A stretch of DNA of 64,000 nt from an uncultured Kordiimonas sp. (GCA_947500295.1 CANMRM010000001.1:806001-870000); one strand, 5' to 3'. Positions 27,103 through 36,444 are shown, numbered from the stretch's first letter. Notes: generated by a model from the sequence alone, not told the origin. A program made the numbers and translations.

Positions 27103-27127
27103 AAAAAAGGCGCCAGTTGAAGGCGCC
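27103..27127 (-). terminator. Rho-independent terminator after etfA
   Basis: On the minus strand GGCGCC pairs with GGCGCC across a seven-base loop and is followed by six Ts (27108-27103). It lies between the end of etfA and the start of hbd, so part of the transcription should stop before hbd. Confidence 0.7.
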
Positions 27128-27193
27128 GTTTTCGCAGAATTTTGCTGTTGCAGCCCACACTCCGGTTGGGAGTGCAGGCTGAAGCAATTCTTT

Positions 27194-28120
27194 TTACAGC
27201 GCAGCCTCGAGAGCCGGGACCGCCTCAAAGAGGTCAGCAACAAGACCATAGTCCGCAACCTGGAAGATCGGGGCTTCTTCGTCCTTGTTGATCGCAACAA
27301 TGATTTTGCTGTCCTTCATGCCGGCCAGGTGCTGAATCGCGCCTGAAATACCAACCGCGATATAGAGCTCTGGTGCAACGATCTTGCCGGTCTGGCCGAC
27401 CTGATAATCATTCGGCACAAAGCCCGCATCAACGGCAGCACGCGAAGCACCAACAGCAGCACCGAGCTTGTCGGCCACTTTTTCGATGATGGCGAAGTTT
27501 TCGCCTGAACCCATGCCGCGACCGCCTGAGATGATGATCTTGGCAGAGGTGAGCTCGGGCCGATCGGATTTCGACAGCTCGGAGCCTACATATTCTGACT
27601 TGCCGTCGGTCGCTGCCGCGCTGATCGCTTCAACGGAACCGGAACCACCTTCGGCAGCGGCTTTGTCAAAGGCTGTGGCACGCACGGTGATTACCTTCTT
27701 GGCGTCCGAAGACTGCACGGTCGCGATGGCGTTACCGGCATAGATCGGGCGTTTGAAGGTATCTTCCGATACAACTTCAACAATGTCAGAGATTTGCGCA
27801 ACATCCAGCGCAGCGGCGACACGCGGCAAGAAGTTTTTGCCGGTGGTTGTTGCTGGTGCGAGGATGGCGTCGTAGCCGTCTGCGATTGAAAGCACAATCG
27901 CCGCAAGTTCTTCTGCGAGCGTGTGCTCGTAGGCGGCAGCGTCCGCTACCAGAACCTTTGACACGCCGTCGATGGCGGCGGCAGCCTGGGCGGCACCGTC
28001 ACAGTTTGCGCCTGCAACAAGGGCGTGTACGTCGCCGTATGCTTTCGCGGCAGTGACGGTGGACAGGGTTGCATCCTTAACGGACGCATTGTCGTGTTCA
28101 ACAATAACGAGGGCCGTCAT
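27194..28120 (-). CDS. etfA: Electron transfer flavoprotein alpha subunit
   Basis: This is the large FAD-binding EtfA subunit, with the C-terminal signature [15 protein letters not shown], then [24 protein letters not shown] and [15 protein letters not shown]. It passes electrons from acyl-CoA and other dehydrogenases to ETF-ubiquinone oxidoreductase. Its ATG shares one base with the etfB stop (TAATG), so translation is coupled. At 308 residues it is full length. Confidence 0.95.
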   Translation of the reverse strand: MTALVIVEHDNASVKDATLSTVTAAKAYGDVHALVAGANCDGAAQAAAAIDGVSKVLVADAAAYEHTLAEELAAIVLSIADGYDAILAPATTTGKNFLPRVAAALDVAQISDIVEVVSEDTFKRPIYAGNAIATVQSSDAKKVITVRATAFDKAAAEGGSGSVEAISAAATDGKSEYVGSELSKSDRPELTSAKIIISGGRGMGSGENFAIIEKVADKLGAAVGASRAAVDAGFVPNDYQVGQTGKIVAPELYIAVGISGAIQHLAGMKDSKIIVAINKDEEAPIFQVADYGLVADLFEAVPALEAAL

Positions 28121-28866
28121 TAGATTGCTCCCTTTTCTTTAAGGTTGGCGACAAGCTCTTCAACGCTTTCGACAATAATACCGGCTTCGCGCTTGGGGGG
28201 CTCTTCCACTTTGAGCATGGTGAGGCGCGGTGCCATATCAACACCGAAGTCGCCAGGTGCTTTTTCGTCGATGGGCTTGCGCTTTGCCTTCATGATGTTT
28301 GGCAGTGACGCATAGCGCGGCTCATTGAGGCGCAGGTCAGTGGTGATGATGGCGGGAAGCGCCAGCTTCACTGTCTCGAGGCCACCATCGATTTCGCGGG
28401 TCACATTCACCGCACCGCCGTCAACCTTCACTTCAGAGGCAAATGTGCCCTGTGGCCAGCCAAGCAGTTGACCAAGCATCTGGCCGGTCTGGTTGTTGTC
28501 ACCGTCGATCGCCTGTTTGCCCAGGAGCACGATGTCCGGGTTTTCAGCTTCCACAATGCCCTTGAGGACCTTTGCAATAGCAAGCGGCTCTGCGTCGCCG
28601 TCATGCTCGACAAGAATACCGCGGTCTGCACCCATGGCGAGGCCGGTGCGGATGGTTTCCTGTGCAGCTTTCGGTCCGATGGAGACCACGATGATTTCTT
28701 CAGCGGCGCCTGCTTCCTTGAGGCGGATCGCTTCTTCAACCGCGATTTCATCGAAAGGGTTCATCGACATTTTGACGTTGGCAAGCTCAACGCCGGTGTT
28801 GTCGGACTTGACGCGAACCTTCACGTTATAGTCCACCACCCGTTTGACGGGCACCATGATTTTCAT
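28120..28866 (-). CDS. etfB: Electron transfer flavoprotein beta subunit
   Basis: EtfB binds AMP and pairs with EtfA. The start [20 protein letters not shown] fits the family and is at ATG 28866; the longer frame to 28908 is not needed. The family motif [13 protein letters not shown]-like ([11 protein letters not shown]) and the [18 protein letters not shown] region are present. At 248 residues it is normal. It precedes etfA with a one-base overlap. Confidence 0.95.
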   Translation of the reverse strand: MKIMVPVKRVVDYNVKVRVKSDNTGVELANVKMSMNPFDEIAVEEAIRLKEAGAAEEIIVVSIGPKAAQETIRTGLAMGADRGILVEHDGDAEPLAIAKVLKGIVEAENPDIVLLGKQAIDGDNNQTGQMLGQLLGWPQGTFASEVKVDGGAVNVTREIDGGLETVKLALPAIITTDLRLNEPRYASLPNIMKAKRKPIDEKAPGDFGVDMAPRLTMLKVEEPPKREAGIIVESVEELVANLKEKGAI

Positions 28867-29034
28867 GGGCTTTTTTCTCCCGAGTTGTTGCTGGAGCACT
28901 TGCCCCAAAAAAACTGGTGATTTGAGCCCGCGCTCACATGAGCGCCAGCCCTTGGATTCGTTAGGGTCAACAGCGTTATCGTATCGATTTCACGGAGTCA
29001 ATCATGACCCTACGTAAAGCGGCACAATCTGGCC

Positions 29035-29062
29035 TGTTTGCTCTTATCTGTTTGCTCTTATC
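29035..29062. repeat. Perfect tandem 14-base duplication
   Basis: TGTTTGCTCTTATC occurs twice back to back (29035-29048 and 29049-29062). It spans the stop codon of the adenosyltransferase gene on the minus strand, so the second copy supplies the final codons. It is probably a recent slippage event. Confidence 0.85.
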
Positions 29063-29624
29063 TATTCGCTCCGGGCACCCAAAGCACATCATTTGCGCCG
29101 TTATCATTCAGGTGCCTTGCCAGAACAAATAGGTGATCCGACAGCCGGTTCAAATATTTTATCGCAACCGGGTTGATTGGCTCGGCCTTCGCAGCTGTGA
29201 TCGCATACCGTTCCGCACGGCGCACAATGGTGCGGGCAAGGTGCAGATAGGCGCTGGCGGGTGAGCCGCCCGGCAGGATGAAGCTGGTCAGGTCTGCAAG
29301 CGCCTTGTTCATCTCGTCGATTTCCTGCTCCAGCCGGGTTACCTGCGCATCGGTGGCTCTGAGCGCCATATCACTTGGTGTGAAATCGTCCCCCGGCGTG
29401 GCGAGATCAGCTCCGACGTCGAACAGGTCGTTCTGGATGCGGCTGAGCATTCTGTCAGCAGGTCCGGCGGTGGAAAGGCGTGCGATGCCAATGGCGGCAT
29501 TGGCTTCATCCACGGTGCCGTAGGCTGCGACACGGGCATCATCTTTGTCGAGCCGCCTGCCTCCGGCGAGCGAGGTTTGACCCTTGTCACCACCCCGGGT
29601 GTAGATCTTAGTCAGTTTGACCAT
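29058..29624 (-). CDS. PduO-type cob(I)alamin adenosyltransferase
   Basis: The start MVKLTKIYTRGGDKGQTSL is the ATP-binding P-loop-like N-terminus of PduO-type adenosyltransferases. RLSDHLFVLAR near the end completes the signature. It makes adenosylcobalamin from cob(I)alamin and ATP for B12-dependent enzymes. ATG at 29624 follows the HIG1-like gene by seven bases. A perfect 14-base tandem duplication covers its stop codon (29035-29062). Confidence 0.92.
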   Translation of the reverse strand: MVKLTKIYTRGGDKGQTSLAGGRRLDKDDARVAAYGTVDEANAAIGIARLSTAGPADRMLSRIQNDLFDVGADLATPGDDFTPSDMALRATDAQVTRLEQEIDEMNKALADLTSFILPGGSPASAYLHLARTIVRRAERYAITAAKAEPINPVAIKYLNRLSDHLFVLARHLNDNGANDVLWVPGANR

Positions 29625-29631
29625 ACGCGCC

Positions 29632-29820
29632 TCAGGCTGTTGCAGCCGTTAAAACAAGCAGCAGAAGTGTGAGTGCCTGGAGCGCGACGCGCGCCTGCAT
29701 CAGTTTGTTGCCGTACTTGCGGTTAAAGTCAGTACCACGTGCCATGCCGATGGCACCGGTGAACATGACGACCATGGTTGCGATCGCCGAAATTATCGCC
29801 AGGATGAACAGAGCTTTCAT
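29632..29820 (-). CDS. Small twin-transmembrane protein (HIG1-like)
   Basis: The 62-residue protein begins MKALFILAIISAIATMVVMF and has two hydrophobic helices joined by a loop ending RKYGNKLMQARVALQALTLL, the HIG1 (hypoxia-induced) domain pattern. In alphaproteobacteria such a protein commonly precedes the cobalamin adenosyltransferase gene, as here. The cellular role in bacteria is unclear; mitochondrial relatives support respiratory complex assembly. ATG at 29820 is chosen because it starts the first helix. Confidence 0.75.
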   Translation of the reverse strand: MKALFILAIISAIATMVVMFTGAIGMARGTDFNRKYGNKLMQARVALQALTLLLLVLTAATA

Positions 29821-29936
29821 TTTGGACTCACTTGAATCATGATAGGCGCTTACTATACTGGTCAGCACGCGGTCGGCAATGTCAATTCTGGCAAGCCGGT
29901 TGCCCGCGACACCGTGTCTCAATAGGGTGCCTGAGA

Positions 29937-30926
29937 ATGAAGAAATTGCTGTCGATCCTGATGCTGGCGCTCGGCGCGGCGCCTGTAGCAACCGCGCAAA
30001 GCGGCGAGATCTTTGCTGACGGCGTGTTGCAGCCGTCGCTGCAGGCCGCCTTTGATGCGGTCAATCCGGGTGGGATCATTCGTATCGAGCCGGGCATCTA
30101 CAAGGAAGGCGGCACCCTCAAAGAAGGTAAGGACGGTGTGCTTATCAGCGGCGCACCGGGTGTCATTTTTGACGGCGCGGCTGTTGGAGGTAAAGGCACC
30201 TTCATTCTCCAATCTGACAATGTCACAATTGACAATATCGAATGCCGCAATGTCGAGGTCAGAGACCGCAACGGGGCCTGTGTACGGCTTGAAAGCGGTG
30301 ACCTGACGCTCCGCAATGTCAAATTCGTCAACAATGAAAACGGTCTTCTGACCTGGGACCGGGCAAAAAAAATCCTGATTGAAGACAGTGTGTTTGAAGG
30401 CAACGGCAAAGCCGGGCGCGCCCACGGGGTCTATATCAGTGGTGCGGAACAGGTTATTGTCCGTCGCAGCCGGATCGTCGGCTCGAAGGATCAGGGGCAC
30501 GGGCTTAAAATGCGGGCTCGCTATATTCTGGTCGAAAACAGCGTCATCGCCTCGCTTGAAGGCGTGGACAGTTACCTGATCGACATTCCAAACGGGGGCA
30601 CAGCCGTTGTGCGCAACAGCCTGTTGGTTGAAGGTGCAAACACCGCCAACTGGTACATCCTGTCTTTTGGGGTCGAAGGTTCACGGTTCGATCGCAATTC
30701 CCTGCGACTGGAGAAAAACATCATTGTCACCGACCGCGAAGGCGGTTCCGAATTCATCAATATTGCTGACGGCATGCCTGCCCCTTCAATCAGCGGCAAT
30801 GTTATTGTTGGCCGGATTAACTATGACTGGCCCGGTGGGAACTATTTCTTCAACAGCCGAGGTGAACTGGACTGGCCGGACGCACCCGAACTGCCCGAAG
30901 TGGACCTGGGTGGCACCGGGCGGTAG
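29937..30926 (+). CDS. Exported right-handed parallel beta-helix protein
   Basis: ATG at 29937 starts a signal peptide (MKKLLSILMLALGAAPVATA). The body is a series of short strand-turn units typical of beta-helices: GIIRIEPGIYKEGG, GVLISGAPGVIFDGA, NVTIDNIECRNVEV, GLLTWDRAKKILIEDSVFEGN, GVYISGAEQVIVRRSRIVG. Many such proteins are polysaccharide lyases or carbohydrate-binding scaffolds, but I see no clear catalytic triad. It is divergent from the HIG1-like gene and convergent with the GluQ gene. Confidence 0.75.
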   Translation: MKKLLSILMLALGAAPVATAQSGEIFADGVLQPSLQAAFDAVNPGGIIRIEPGIYKEGGTLKEGKDGVLISGAPGVIFDGAAVGGKGTFILQSDNVTIDNIECRNVEVRDRNGACVRLESGDLTLRNVKFVNNENGLLTWDRAKKILIEDSVFEGNGKAGRAHGVYISGAEQVIVRRSRIVGSKDQGHGLKMRARYILVENSVIASLEGVDSYLIDIPNGGTAVVRNSLLVEGANTANWYILSFGVEGSRFDRNSLRLEKNIIVTDREGGSEFINIADGMPAPSISGNVIVGRINYDWPGGNYFFNSRGELDWPDAPELPEVDLGGTGR

Positions 30927-30930
30927 GCCG

Positions 30931-31797
30931 CTAGTCCAATTTCAGAGAGCCGATCAAAACATCCGGACTGATGCCACTTTCGCGTATGGAACGCAGGGTC
31001 AGGGCCTTGTCGCGCTTGGCGAAGCGCTTGCCGCTGTCATCCGTGAGCAGGCCATGGTGGCTGTAGGTCGGTGCGGGGAAGCCAAGTAGATTTTGCAGCA
31101 CCGCATGAATATGGGTTGCATGAAAAAGGTCTTCGCCGCGCACCACATGAGAGATGCCCTGCAGCGCATCGTCATGCACGACGGACAGATGATAGCTCGT
31201 CGGCGTGTCCTTGCGCGCAAGGACCACATCTCCCAACTCTTCAGGTGTTGCTGCAATTTCACCTCGTTCAGTGTCGACCCATGTCAGGCCATGACCTGTA
31301 ATTGATAGGGCTGTGGTCAGGTCCAGGCGCCAGGCATGGGCTTCACCGGACTGGATACGTGATTGGCGTTCGTCTTTGCTTTTTTTGCGGCATGTGCCGG
31401 GATACAGGGGTCCATCCGGGCCGTGGGGCGCAGAAGGGGAGCGGGCAATCTCGGCGTGAATTTCCTTGCGGGTGCAGAAACAGGGATAAACCACATCCAA
31501 TTCCTGCAGGCGCAGGAGTGAGTTTCGATAGTCATCGAAATGTCGGGACTGGACGCGAACCGGTTTTTCCCAATCAAGGCCGAGCCATGCTAGGTCTTCG
31601 AAAATTGCCTCAGTGAACTCCGGTCGGCATCGCGTCGTGTCGATATCCTCAATGCGCAAAAGAAACCGGCCATTTGCCGACCTTGCCGCCCGGAAAGCCT
31701 GTAGCGCGGAATACGCATGCCCTTTGTGCAATAGCCCGGTGGGACTGGGTGCAAAGCGCGTCACAAAACCGGATTGAACTGCGGTCTGGCTGGCCAT
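30931..31797 (-). CDS. gluQ: Glutamyl-Q tRNA(Asp) synthetase
   Basis: This is a truncated glutamyl-tRNA-synthetase catalytic core without an anticodon-binding domain: FAPSPTGLLHKGHAYSAL (HIGH-type motif), LRIEDIDTTR and KRFAKRD (KMSKS-type: GKRFAKRDKA). It has the zinc-ligand stretch CFCTRKEI. It attaches glutamate to queuosine in tRNA(Asp). I prefer ATG at 31797 with AGGGA upstream; ATG at 31824 is the longer choice. It ends four bases after the beta-helix gene, convergently. Confidence 0.88.
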   Translation of the reverse strand: MASQTAVQSGFVTRFAPSPTGLLHKGHAYSALQAFRAARSANGRFLLRIEDIDTTRCRPEFTEAIFEDLAWLGLDWEKPVRVQSRHFDDYRNSLLRLQELDVVYPCFCTRKEIHAEIARSPSAPHGPDGPLYPGTCRKKSKDERQSRIQSGEAHAWRLDLTTALSITGHGLTWVDTERGEIAATPEELGDVVLARKDTPTSYHLSVVHDDALQGISHVVRGEDLFHATHIHAVLQNLLGFPAPTYSHHGLLTDDSGKRFAKRDKALTLRSIRESGISPDVLIGSLKLD

Positions 31798-31835
31798 AGG
31801 GTGTGGGTCCCTGTTTACATGCATGAGGCGCGTCC

Positions 31836-32126
31836 ATGGCCCCGATTGATCCGCTCAGGCTTGGTGCCCATCTGGACGCCGACGATCCAGTAGAGGCGAT
31901 CCGCTATCTGGGCGAAAAATCAAAGCGCGAGCTGAATGCGATCAATATCCGGACTGTAGGCGAGCTCGTCAACTGCGGTGTGATAGACGCCTATATGGCG
32001 GTGAAGGCGCGTGGGTGTCCTGTCACGCTGAATTTCCTGTGGGCTATGTTCGCTGGTCTCATGGATGTGGATTTTCATGCCTTGCCAAGGGAATTCAAAG
32101 ACGCGGTCAAGAGTGAACTGAGCTAG
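31836..32126 (+). CDS. TfoX C-terminal domain protein
   Basis: The 96-residue protein has the TfoX-C fold: an LGEKSKRELNAINIRTVGELVNCGVIDAY helix-hairpin stretch, then LNFLWAMFAGLMD. The N-terminal TfoX domain is absent. In other species TfoX-type proteins influence competence. Here only the C-terminal, possibly DNA-binding, half is present. It is divergent from gluQ and overlaps the TetR gene by four bases at its end. Confidence 0.85.
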   Translation: MAPIDPLRLGAHLDADDPVEAIRYLGEKSKRELNAINIRTVGELVNCGVIDAYMAVKARGCPVTLNFLWAMFAGLMDVDFHALPREFKDAVKSELS

Positions 32127-32713
32127 TTGACGGCTGATTGTCCCAGACTTGCTATAAGCAGTTTGTCCACAAAAGCCTTGCTGATTTTGGCGTGTCCCAT
32201 CAGCAATCGATAGAAAACCGCACCAAAAATCATATCCAGAACCAGATCCATCTGCACATCTTTCGGCAGTCTGCCGGCTGCTATTGCCCGCGCTATATGG
32301 GCTTCTGCCTCCCGCCGGCGTGACTGGATGAAATGGCTGCGGAAAGCCTTTGCAATTTCCGAGCTGCTATCCGCCGATGCAAGCACCATCGCAACATGGC
32401 GACCAGATGGATCATTAAAGGTAGCGGCCACTCCGTAAAGAAGATCGCGAAGAGCCTTCAGTGGATCATCTTGAGATGACTGTTTTGCTTCGGGTACGGC
32501 CTCCATCAAAGCCGCCATGGCGAGCTCGTGAGCGTTTGACCAATATCGGTAGATTGTCGGCTTGCCGACGCTGGCGGCGCTTGCCACAGCTTCGATCGTG
32601 ACACCGGGAACACCACGCTCCTGAATGAGTGCAGCGGTTGCAGACATTATTTTTTGTCTGGTTGCCTCACTGCGGGGGCGCCCCCGCGGCTTTTTGCTGT
32701 GCTCACTTGCCAT
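32123..32713 (-). CDS. TetR-family transcriptional regulator
   Basis: The N-terminal helix-turn-helix reads AALIQERGVPGVTIEAVASAASVGKPTIYRYWSN, matching TetR/AcrR. A C-terminal ligand-sensing domain follows, similar to the TetR_C_ domain with MIFGAVFYRLLMGHA. It probably represses a nearby or distant gene; the palindromic TTACGTTACGTAACGTAAC just upstream of its start is the likely operator. Confidence 0.85.
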   Translation of the reverse strand: MASEHSKKPRGRPRSEATRQKIMSATAALIQERGVPGVTIEAVASAASVGKPTIYRYWSNAHELAMAALMEAVPEAKQSSQDDPLKALRDLLYGVAATFNDPSGRHVAMVLASADSSSEIAKAFRSHFIQSRRREAEAHIARAIAAGRLPKDVQMDLVLDMIFGAVFYRLLMGHAKISKAFVDKLLIASLGQSAVN

Positions 32714-32741
32714 GTTGCTCGCTGTTGACTCTTTTTATTAA

Positions 32742-32760
32742 TTACGTTACGTAACGTAAC
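32742..32760. promoter_or_regulatory. Candidate TetR operator palindrome
   Basis: TTACGTTACGTAACGTAA is a perfect inverted repeat centred in the 115 bases between the divergent TetR and VOC genes. The position and symmetry fit an operator bound by the TetR product, controlling itself and perhaps the VOC gene. The binding is inferred. Confidence 0.65.
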
Positions 32761-32828
32761 ATAATTGAATCGCCACCACAAGCTCGAAACATTCGAAAGA
32801 TACTAAATACTGACGAAAGGACCCGGCC

Positions 32829-33311
32829 ATGATCCACGACAGCACATCAGCAGACGGCACAACACCTGGTACACCAAAAAGCGTCGCAGCCTATATGGCG
32901 ATCAAAGGCGCGTCTGAAGCGATCGACTTTTATAAAAAGGCATTTGGTGCCGTTGAGGAGTTTCGGCTCTCAAACCCTGACGGAAAGGTTGCCCACGCGG
33001 AAATCCGGATCGGCGCTACCGCCATCATGCTCGCTGACGAATGGCCGGATTTTGGCGCCGTGGGCCCTATCACCATAGGTGGTTCTCCCGTTAAATTTAC
33101 GATTGAAGTCGAAGACGCCGATGCAGCTTTTGCGCACGCAGTTGAAAACGGCTGCAGCGAACTGCGCGGGCTGGAGGACCAGTTTTATGGCTATCGAGGC
33201 GGTATGGTGGCGGACCCGTTCGGCTATAGCTGGTTTATTCAAGCCAAGACCGAAGACGTGGGTGCTGAAGAGATGCAGGCGCGCTGGATGAAGGTGCAGG
33301 CTGACATGTGA
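32829..33311 (+). CDS. VOC-family (PhnB/glyoxalase-like) protein
   Basis: The 160-residue protein has the paired beta-alpha-beta modules of the vicinal oxygen chelate fold: VAAYMAIKGASEAIDFYKKAFGA, then HAEIRIGATAIMLADE and GYRGGMVADPFGYSWFIQ. It matches the PhnB-like subgroup. Substrate unknown. It is divergent from the TetR gene with the palindrome between, so it may be the repressed target. Confidence 0.85.
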   Translation: MIHDSTSADGTTPGTPKSVAAYMAIKGASEAIDFYKKAFGAVEEFRLSNPDGKVAHAEIRIGATAIMLADEWPDFGAVGPITIGGSPVKFTIEVEDADAAFAHAVENGCSELRGLEDQFYGYRGGMVADPFGYSWFIQAKTEDVGAEEMQARWMKVQADM

Positions 33312-33573
33312 GTCTCGGCAGAGTCGCCGATGGCGGTACCGGGCAACACCGTTGTGTGAAAGACACTCATATGCTGAGCATGTCTGTAATCGCCCGGTAA
33401 AGGGCACTTTTTCAGCCTTTGGCCAAGCACCTTCCTGCCTGAGTTAGCCTAGGAATAACTCTTTTTAATTATCCCATTATGTCGAGGGCAACTAGTAGTT
33501 TCCAGCTTACACGTTCCGGTTAACCAATGTGATTATTGGCTCTGTTAGCACATAAAACCGGAAAAAGGTCCGC

Positions 33574-34491
33574 GTGTATTTGAATCACTTCAGAATATTG
33601 AAACGAAAGGCGCCCATTATCATGACCACCTCCAACATCTCCTCGCAATCACCGTCGTCCCAGGTTGGACAAAATGATGGTACAGATAACATGAGCGATA
33701 TTGAAAAGAGAAAACAGCAGCTTCACGAAAAGTCGACTAGCAACGTTGAACCAAAATCTTTTAAAGCCGATTGGAAGACCGCGAACAATGGGGCAGTGAA
33801 AGACAAAATAAATAGGTACGAAGAACTAGAGAGGAAAGCGAGAGAAGCCACTCAACTTTCGCAGATACCTGTTCAAAAAGACGATGTAAAGATCCAGCAC
33901 CCAGTGGATGATCTGGAAGAAATTGCGCAGTCCAGGCAGGCACAAAATGATCAAAGCACCAACATTGATCCGCTTTCGGACAATGAGGTTGGCATTGATG
34001 AAACAGAAGTGAAATTAGAAGTAAATCAAAATATCCATCAATGGTCTGAAAATCAGCGTTCACGCCGCGCATCCGAAACTTCAATCAATGACAGCATTAG
34101 GGCACCTGCGCGAGTCAGGAGCAGTTCAGTACCTGCAGAAAACGAAAAACTGCACACTCAAACATCCGTATCTGCAGCCGTGGACGAAAATGTAAACGCA
34201 GATATAAAATTTGCCAGCTCCACTGCGCTTGAGGGTGATATACATGATTTCAATAACTGGTCTCTTGTCAGTGGTGCCCAGACAGAAGCAATGGCGCAGC
34301 GGTACGATACCCTACTAGAGTCACATGTCGAAACAGCATCCGCGTATTATGATCAGGATGTCGATGACGTGACGTGGAGTGATATGGACCAATCCACATT
34401 GAATGAAATAGAGACCGAGCGACAACTTCTTGAACAGAAGTACGCGGCAAAAATTGCATCAACACGTCCAAGAAGTAATTCTCAGCCGTAA
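33574..34491 (+). CDS. Hydrophilic, probably disordered protein of unknown function
   Basis: The 305-residue product is rich in Ser, Gln, Asn, Glu and Asp and has no hydrophobic core pattern, cysteines or enzyme motif. Segments such as SSQSPSSQVGQNDGTDNM and RSRRASETSINDS look unstructured. The coding sequence is more AT-rich than its neighbours and codon use differs. GTG at 33574 has AAAGG six bases before it; ATG at 33622 is also possible. It could be a transferred gene or a secreted effector-like protein. The IS66 scar next to it supports recent import. Confidence 0.55.
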   Translation: MYLNHFRILKRKAPIIMTTSNISSQSPSSQVGQNDGTDNMSDIEKRKQQLHEKSTSNVEPKSFKADWKTANNGAVKDKINRYEELERKAREATQLSQIPVQKDDVKIQHPVDDLEEIAQSRQAQNDQSTNIDPLSDNEVGIDETEVKLEVNQNIHQWSENQRSRRASETSINDSIRAPARVRSSSVPAENEKLHTQTSVSAAVDENVNADIKFASSTALEGDIHDFNNWSLVSGAQTEAMAQRYDTLLESHVETASAYYDQDVDDVTWSDMDQSTLNEIETERQLLEQKYAAKIASTRPRSNSQP

Positions 34492-35161
34492 AATCCGGGA
34501 GGCGTGTAAGCGCCCGCCAAACCCTCTTATGCTGCTTCGTTCAGTTCAGCTTTGTTGAAGTTCCAATGACGAGAATTTTTTTGATGCGGTTTATCAGGTG
34601 GTCGGCATTGGTGTCGACCACCCATGTCAAGAAAACGTGCGGGTTGACTACGTCAAGTTTGGCTGGATTCAATAGTGTATATTGGGCGAGCGTTCCTTCG
34701 CCGATTGACTGAACCGTTCACAAATATTGTGACACCAGCGGTTTGGATTTTTCATGGAAAGCATGTTGGGGATACGCAAGCGCTCTAAGAAGCCGTCTCA
34801 GAACATGTGGTAACCCAATCTGGAGGAGGCCACCTTGAATAAGGTGGGTGAGAACTCCGGAAGGGTGGTATGCCAGTTGATGAATTGCAAAGACTAAAGC
34901 CCCTCTTCACCAAAGAATCGTATGTGCCCGATGATTTCCCTTATGCCGCCTCAGCAATCTTCCCACATGGAGTAGCGTGAATAGCTGGCCTTCGCCAGAT
35001 GCCGAAACGTATTTGTTTTTCCTACCAGATAATGTCTTGTCATACGCACGTAACACTGTATCTTGATTCTTGATGACATCGGAAGGGTATTCAGGTTTCT
35101 GAATAAATCCGGGCCGATGATGGGTGTCGGCTCTCCTTCCTAACGATCAGGGGGAACGATT
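34492..35161. other. Gene-free region with an insertion-sequence scar
   Basis: No intact gene is visible in these 670 bases. The left part holds a short remnant of an IS66-type transposase on the minus strand (separate entry). The rest has only short broken frames. The end carries GGGGGAA, the ribosome site of the HNH gene. Confidence 0.55.
34541..34717 (-). pseudogene. IS66-type transposase C-terminal remnant
   Basis: Read on the minus strand, an open stretch encodes AQYTLLNPAKLDVVNPHVFL and then a tail with NADHLINRIKKIL before a stop. This resembles the C-terminal end of IS66 TnpC, which reads (Y)TLI-AKLN-VDP-A-L followed by (D)HP-RI-LLPW. An in-frame stop cuts it upstream and no partner genes or full inverted repeats are visible, so it is a dead fragment. 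The family assignment is from memory. Confidence 0.5.
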
Positions 35162-35734
35162 ATGGGTGTCGCTTTTGCGCCCAGATTGCCAACGCCAGAG
35201 ACCTGCCCGGCGCTCGTGCTCAATGCCGACTACCGGCCGCTCAGTTATTATCCGCTCAGTATCTGGAACTGGCAAACGGCCCTGAAAGCCGTTTTTTTGG
35301 ATCGGGTCAATATCGTCTCAGAGTATGACACCGTTGTACATTCACCGTCGATCGAGGTGGCGCTACCGAGCGTGATCGCTCTCAAAAATTATATTCGCCA
35401 GCCGCAATATCCGGCATTTACCCGCTTCAATCTTTTCCTGCGCGACAGATTTGCCTGCCAGTATTGCGGTTCGCCGGACGAGTTGACATTTGATCATGTA
35501 ATACCGCGCAGCCAGGGTGGGCGCACCAGCTGGGACAATATCACGGCAGCCTGTTCACCCTGTAACCTCCGAAAGGGTGGGCGAACGCCCGAGCAGTCGG
35601 AAATGCACCCGAGGCGAAAACCCTACCGCCCCACAACGCATGAATTAAACGCCAATGGCCGTCACTTCCCGCCCAACTATCTTCACGAAAGCTGGCGGGA
35701 TTATTTGTATTGGGATGTAGAACTTGAAACTTAA
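35162..35734 (+). CDS. HNH endonuclease family protein
   Basis: The HNH zinc-finger nuclease motif is complete: CQYCGSPDELTFDHVIPRSQGGRTSWDNITAACSPCNLRKGGRTP, which I cite in pieces as CQYC, DHVIPRSQGG, NITAACSPCN and RKGG. This is the McrA/HNH-1 style common in Alphaproteobacteria, where it is a housekeeping-like gene of unknown target. GGGGGAA precedes ATG 35162. Its 3' end overlaps the next gene by 11 bases. Confidence 0.85.
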   Translation: MGVAFAPRLPTPETCPALVLNADYRPLSYYPLSIWNWQTALKAVFLDRVNIVSEYDTVVHSPSIEVALPSVIALKNYIRQPQYPAFTRFNLFLRDRFACQYCGSPDELTFDHVIPRSQGGRTSWDNITAACSPCNLRKGGRTPEQSEMHPRRKPYRPTTHELNANGRHFPPNYLHESWRDYLYWDVELET

Positions 35735-36425
35735 GTCTTTATTTCTTGTGCCCCTGTTGCTGTTGGGGCTGGACAATGGTGTGCGTGCGCAAGCCGATGC
35801 TTGCGGTGCAGAAGGTGTGTCACTTGATCATGTGATCTGGGCGGTGCCTGATCTTGAGGATTATGTGAGGCGCTTCGAAGCGCTGACATCCATCAAACCC
35901 AAGTACGGCGGTGAGCATACCAACGGCGTGACGGCAAATTACCTGGTGTCTCTTGGCGCATGCACTTATCTCGAGATCGTGGGCCCGAAACCGGGTGTCA
36001 CTCCAGAAATGCTGGGGGACCGGGCCAAAACCTATGCACGCGAACATGTGGCCGGTTTTGCCCTGGGTGCTGATCTCGACAATCCGCCCGAGGCGCTCTC
36101 AAAACTGACCCTGGGGCCGCGCAACGAAGGCGGACGCAACAAGCCGGATGGCTCGGCGCTCAGCTGGGTAACCGCGGGCCTGCCGGACTTTGATTTTGGC
36201 GACGATAAGTTCCAGTTTGTCATTGAATGGACCAGCGAGCCGCATCCGGCCGCGACAGCCGCCGAAGGTGCTGAAATCATGCAGCTGACGCTTGCCAATC
36301 CGCAGGTGACCGGCTTGCGTGAGCTGGTGGAAACCAACAAGTTGCCAATCGTGCTGCAGCCGTCAGGTGTTCCCAACATCTGGCTGACGATCCGCACGCC
36401 GCGTGGGTCTGTGATTTTGCGCTAG
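35724..36425 (+). CDS. Exported glyoxalase-like (VOC) protein
   Basis: TTG at 35724 opens a signal peptide (MKLKSLFLVPLLLLGLDNGVRA). The mature part begins with the glyoxalase-like pattern VSLDHVIWAVPDLEDYVRRFEAL and TYLEIVGPKPG, as in Glyoxalase_3/PF13468 proteins. It may bind metal or a small molecule in the periplasm. Its overlap with the HNH gene suggests transcription together. Confidence 0.75.
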   Translation: MKLKSLFLVPLLLLGLDNGVRAQADACGAEGVSLDHVIWAVPDLEDYVRRFEALTSIKPKYGGEHTNGVTANYLVSLGACTYLEIVGPKPGVTPEMLGDRAKTYAREHVAGFALGADLDNPPEALSKLTLGPRNEGGRNKPDGSALSWVTAGLPDFDFGDDKFQFVIEWTSEPHPAATAAEGAEIMQLTLANPQVTGLRELVETNKLPIVLQPSGVPNIWLTIRTPRGSVILR

Positions 36426-36444
36426 AACAAGTTGGGAGCGGGTC

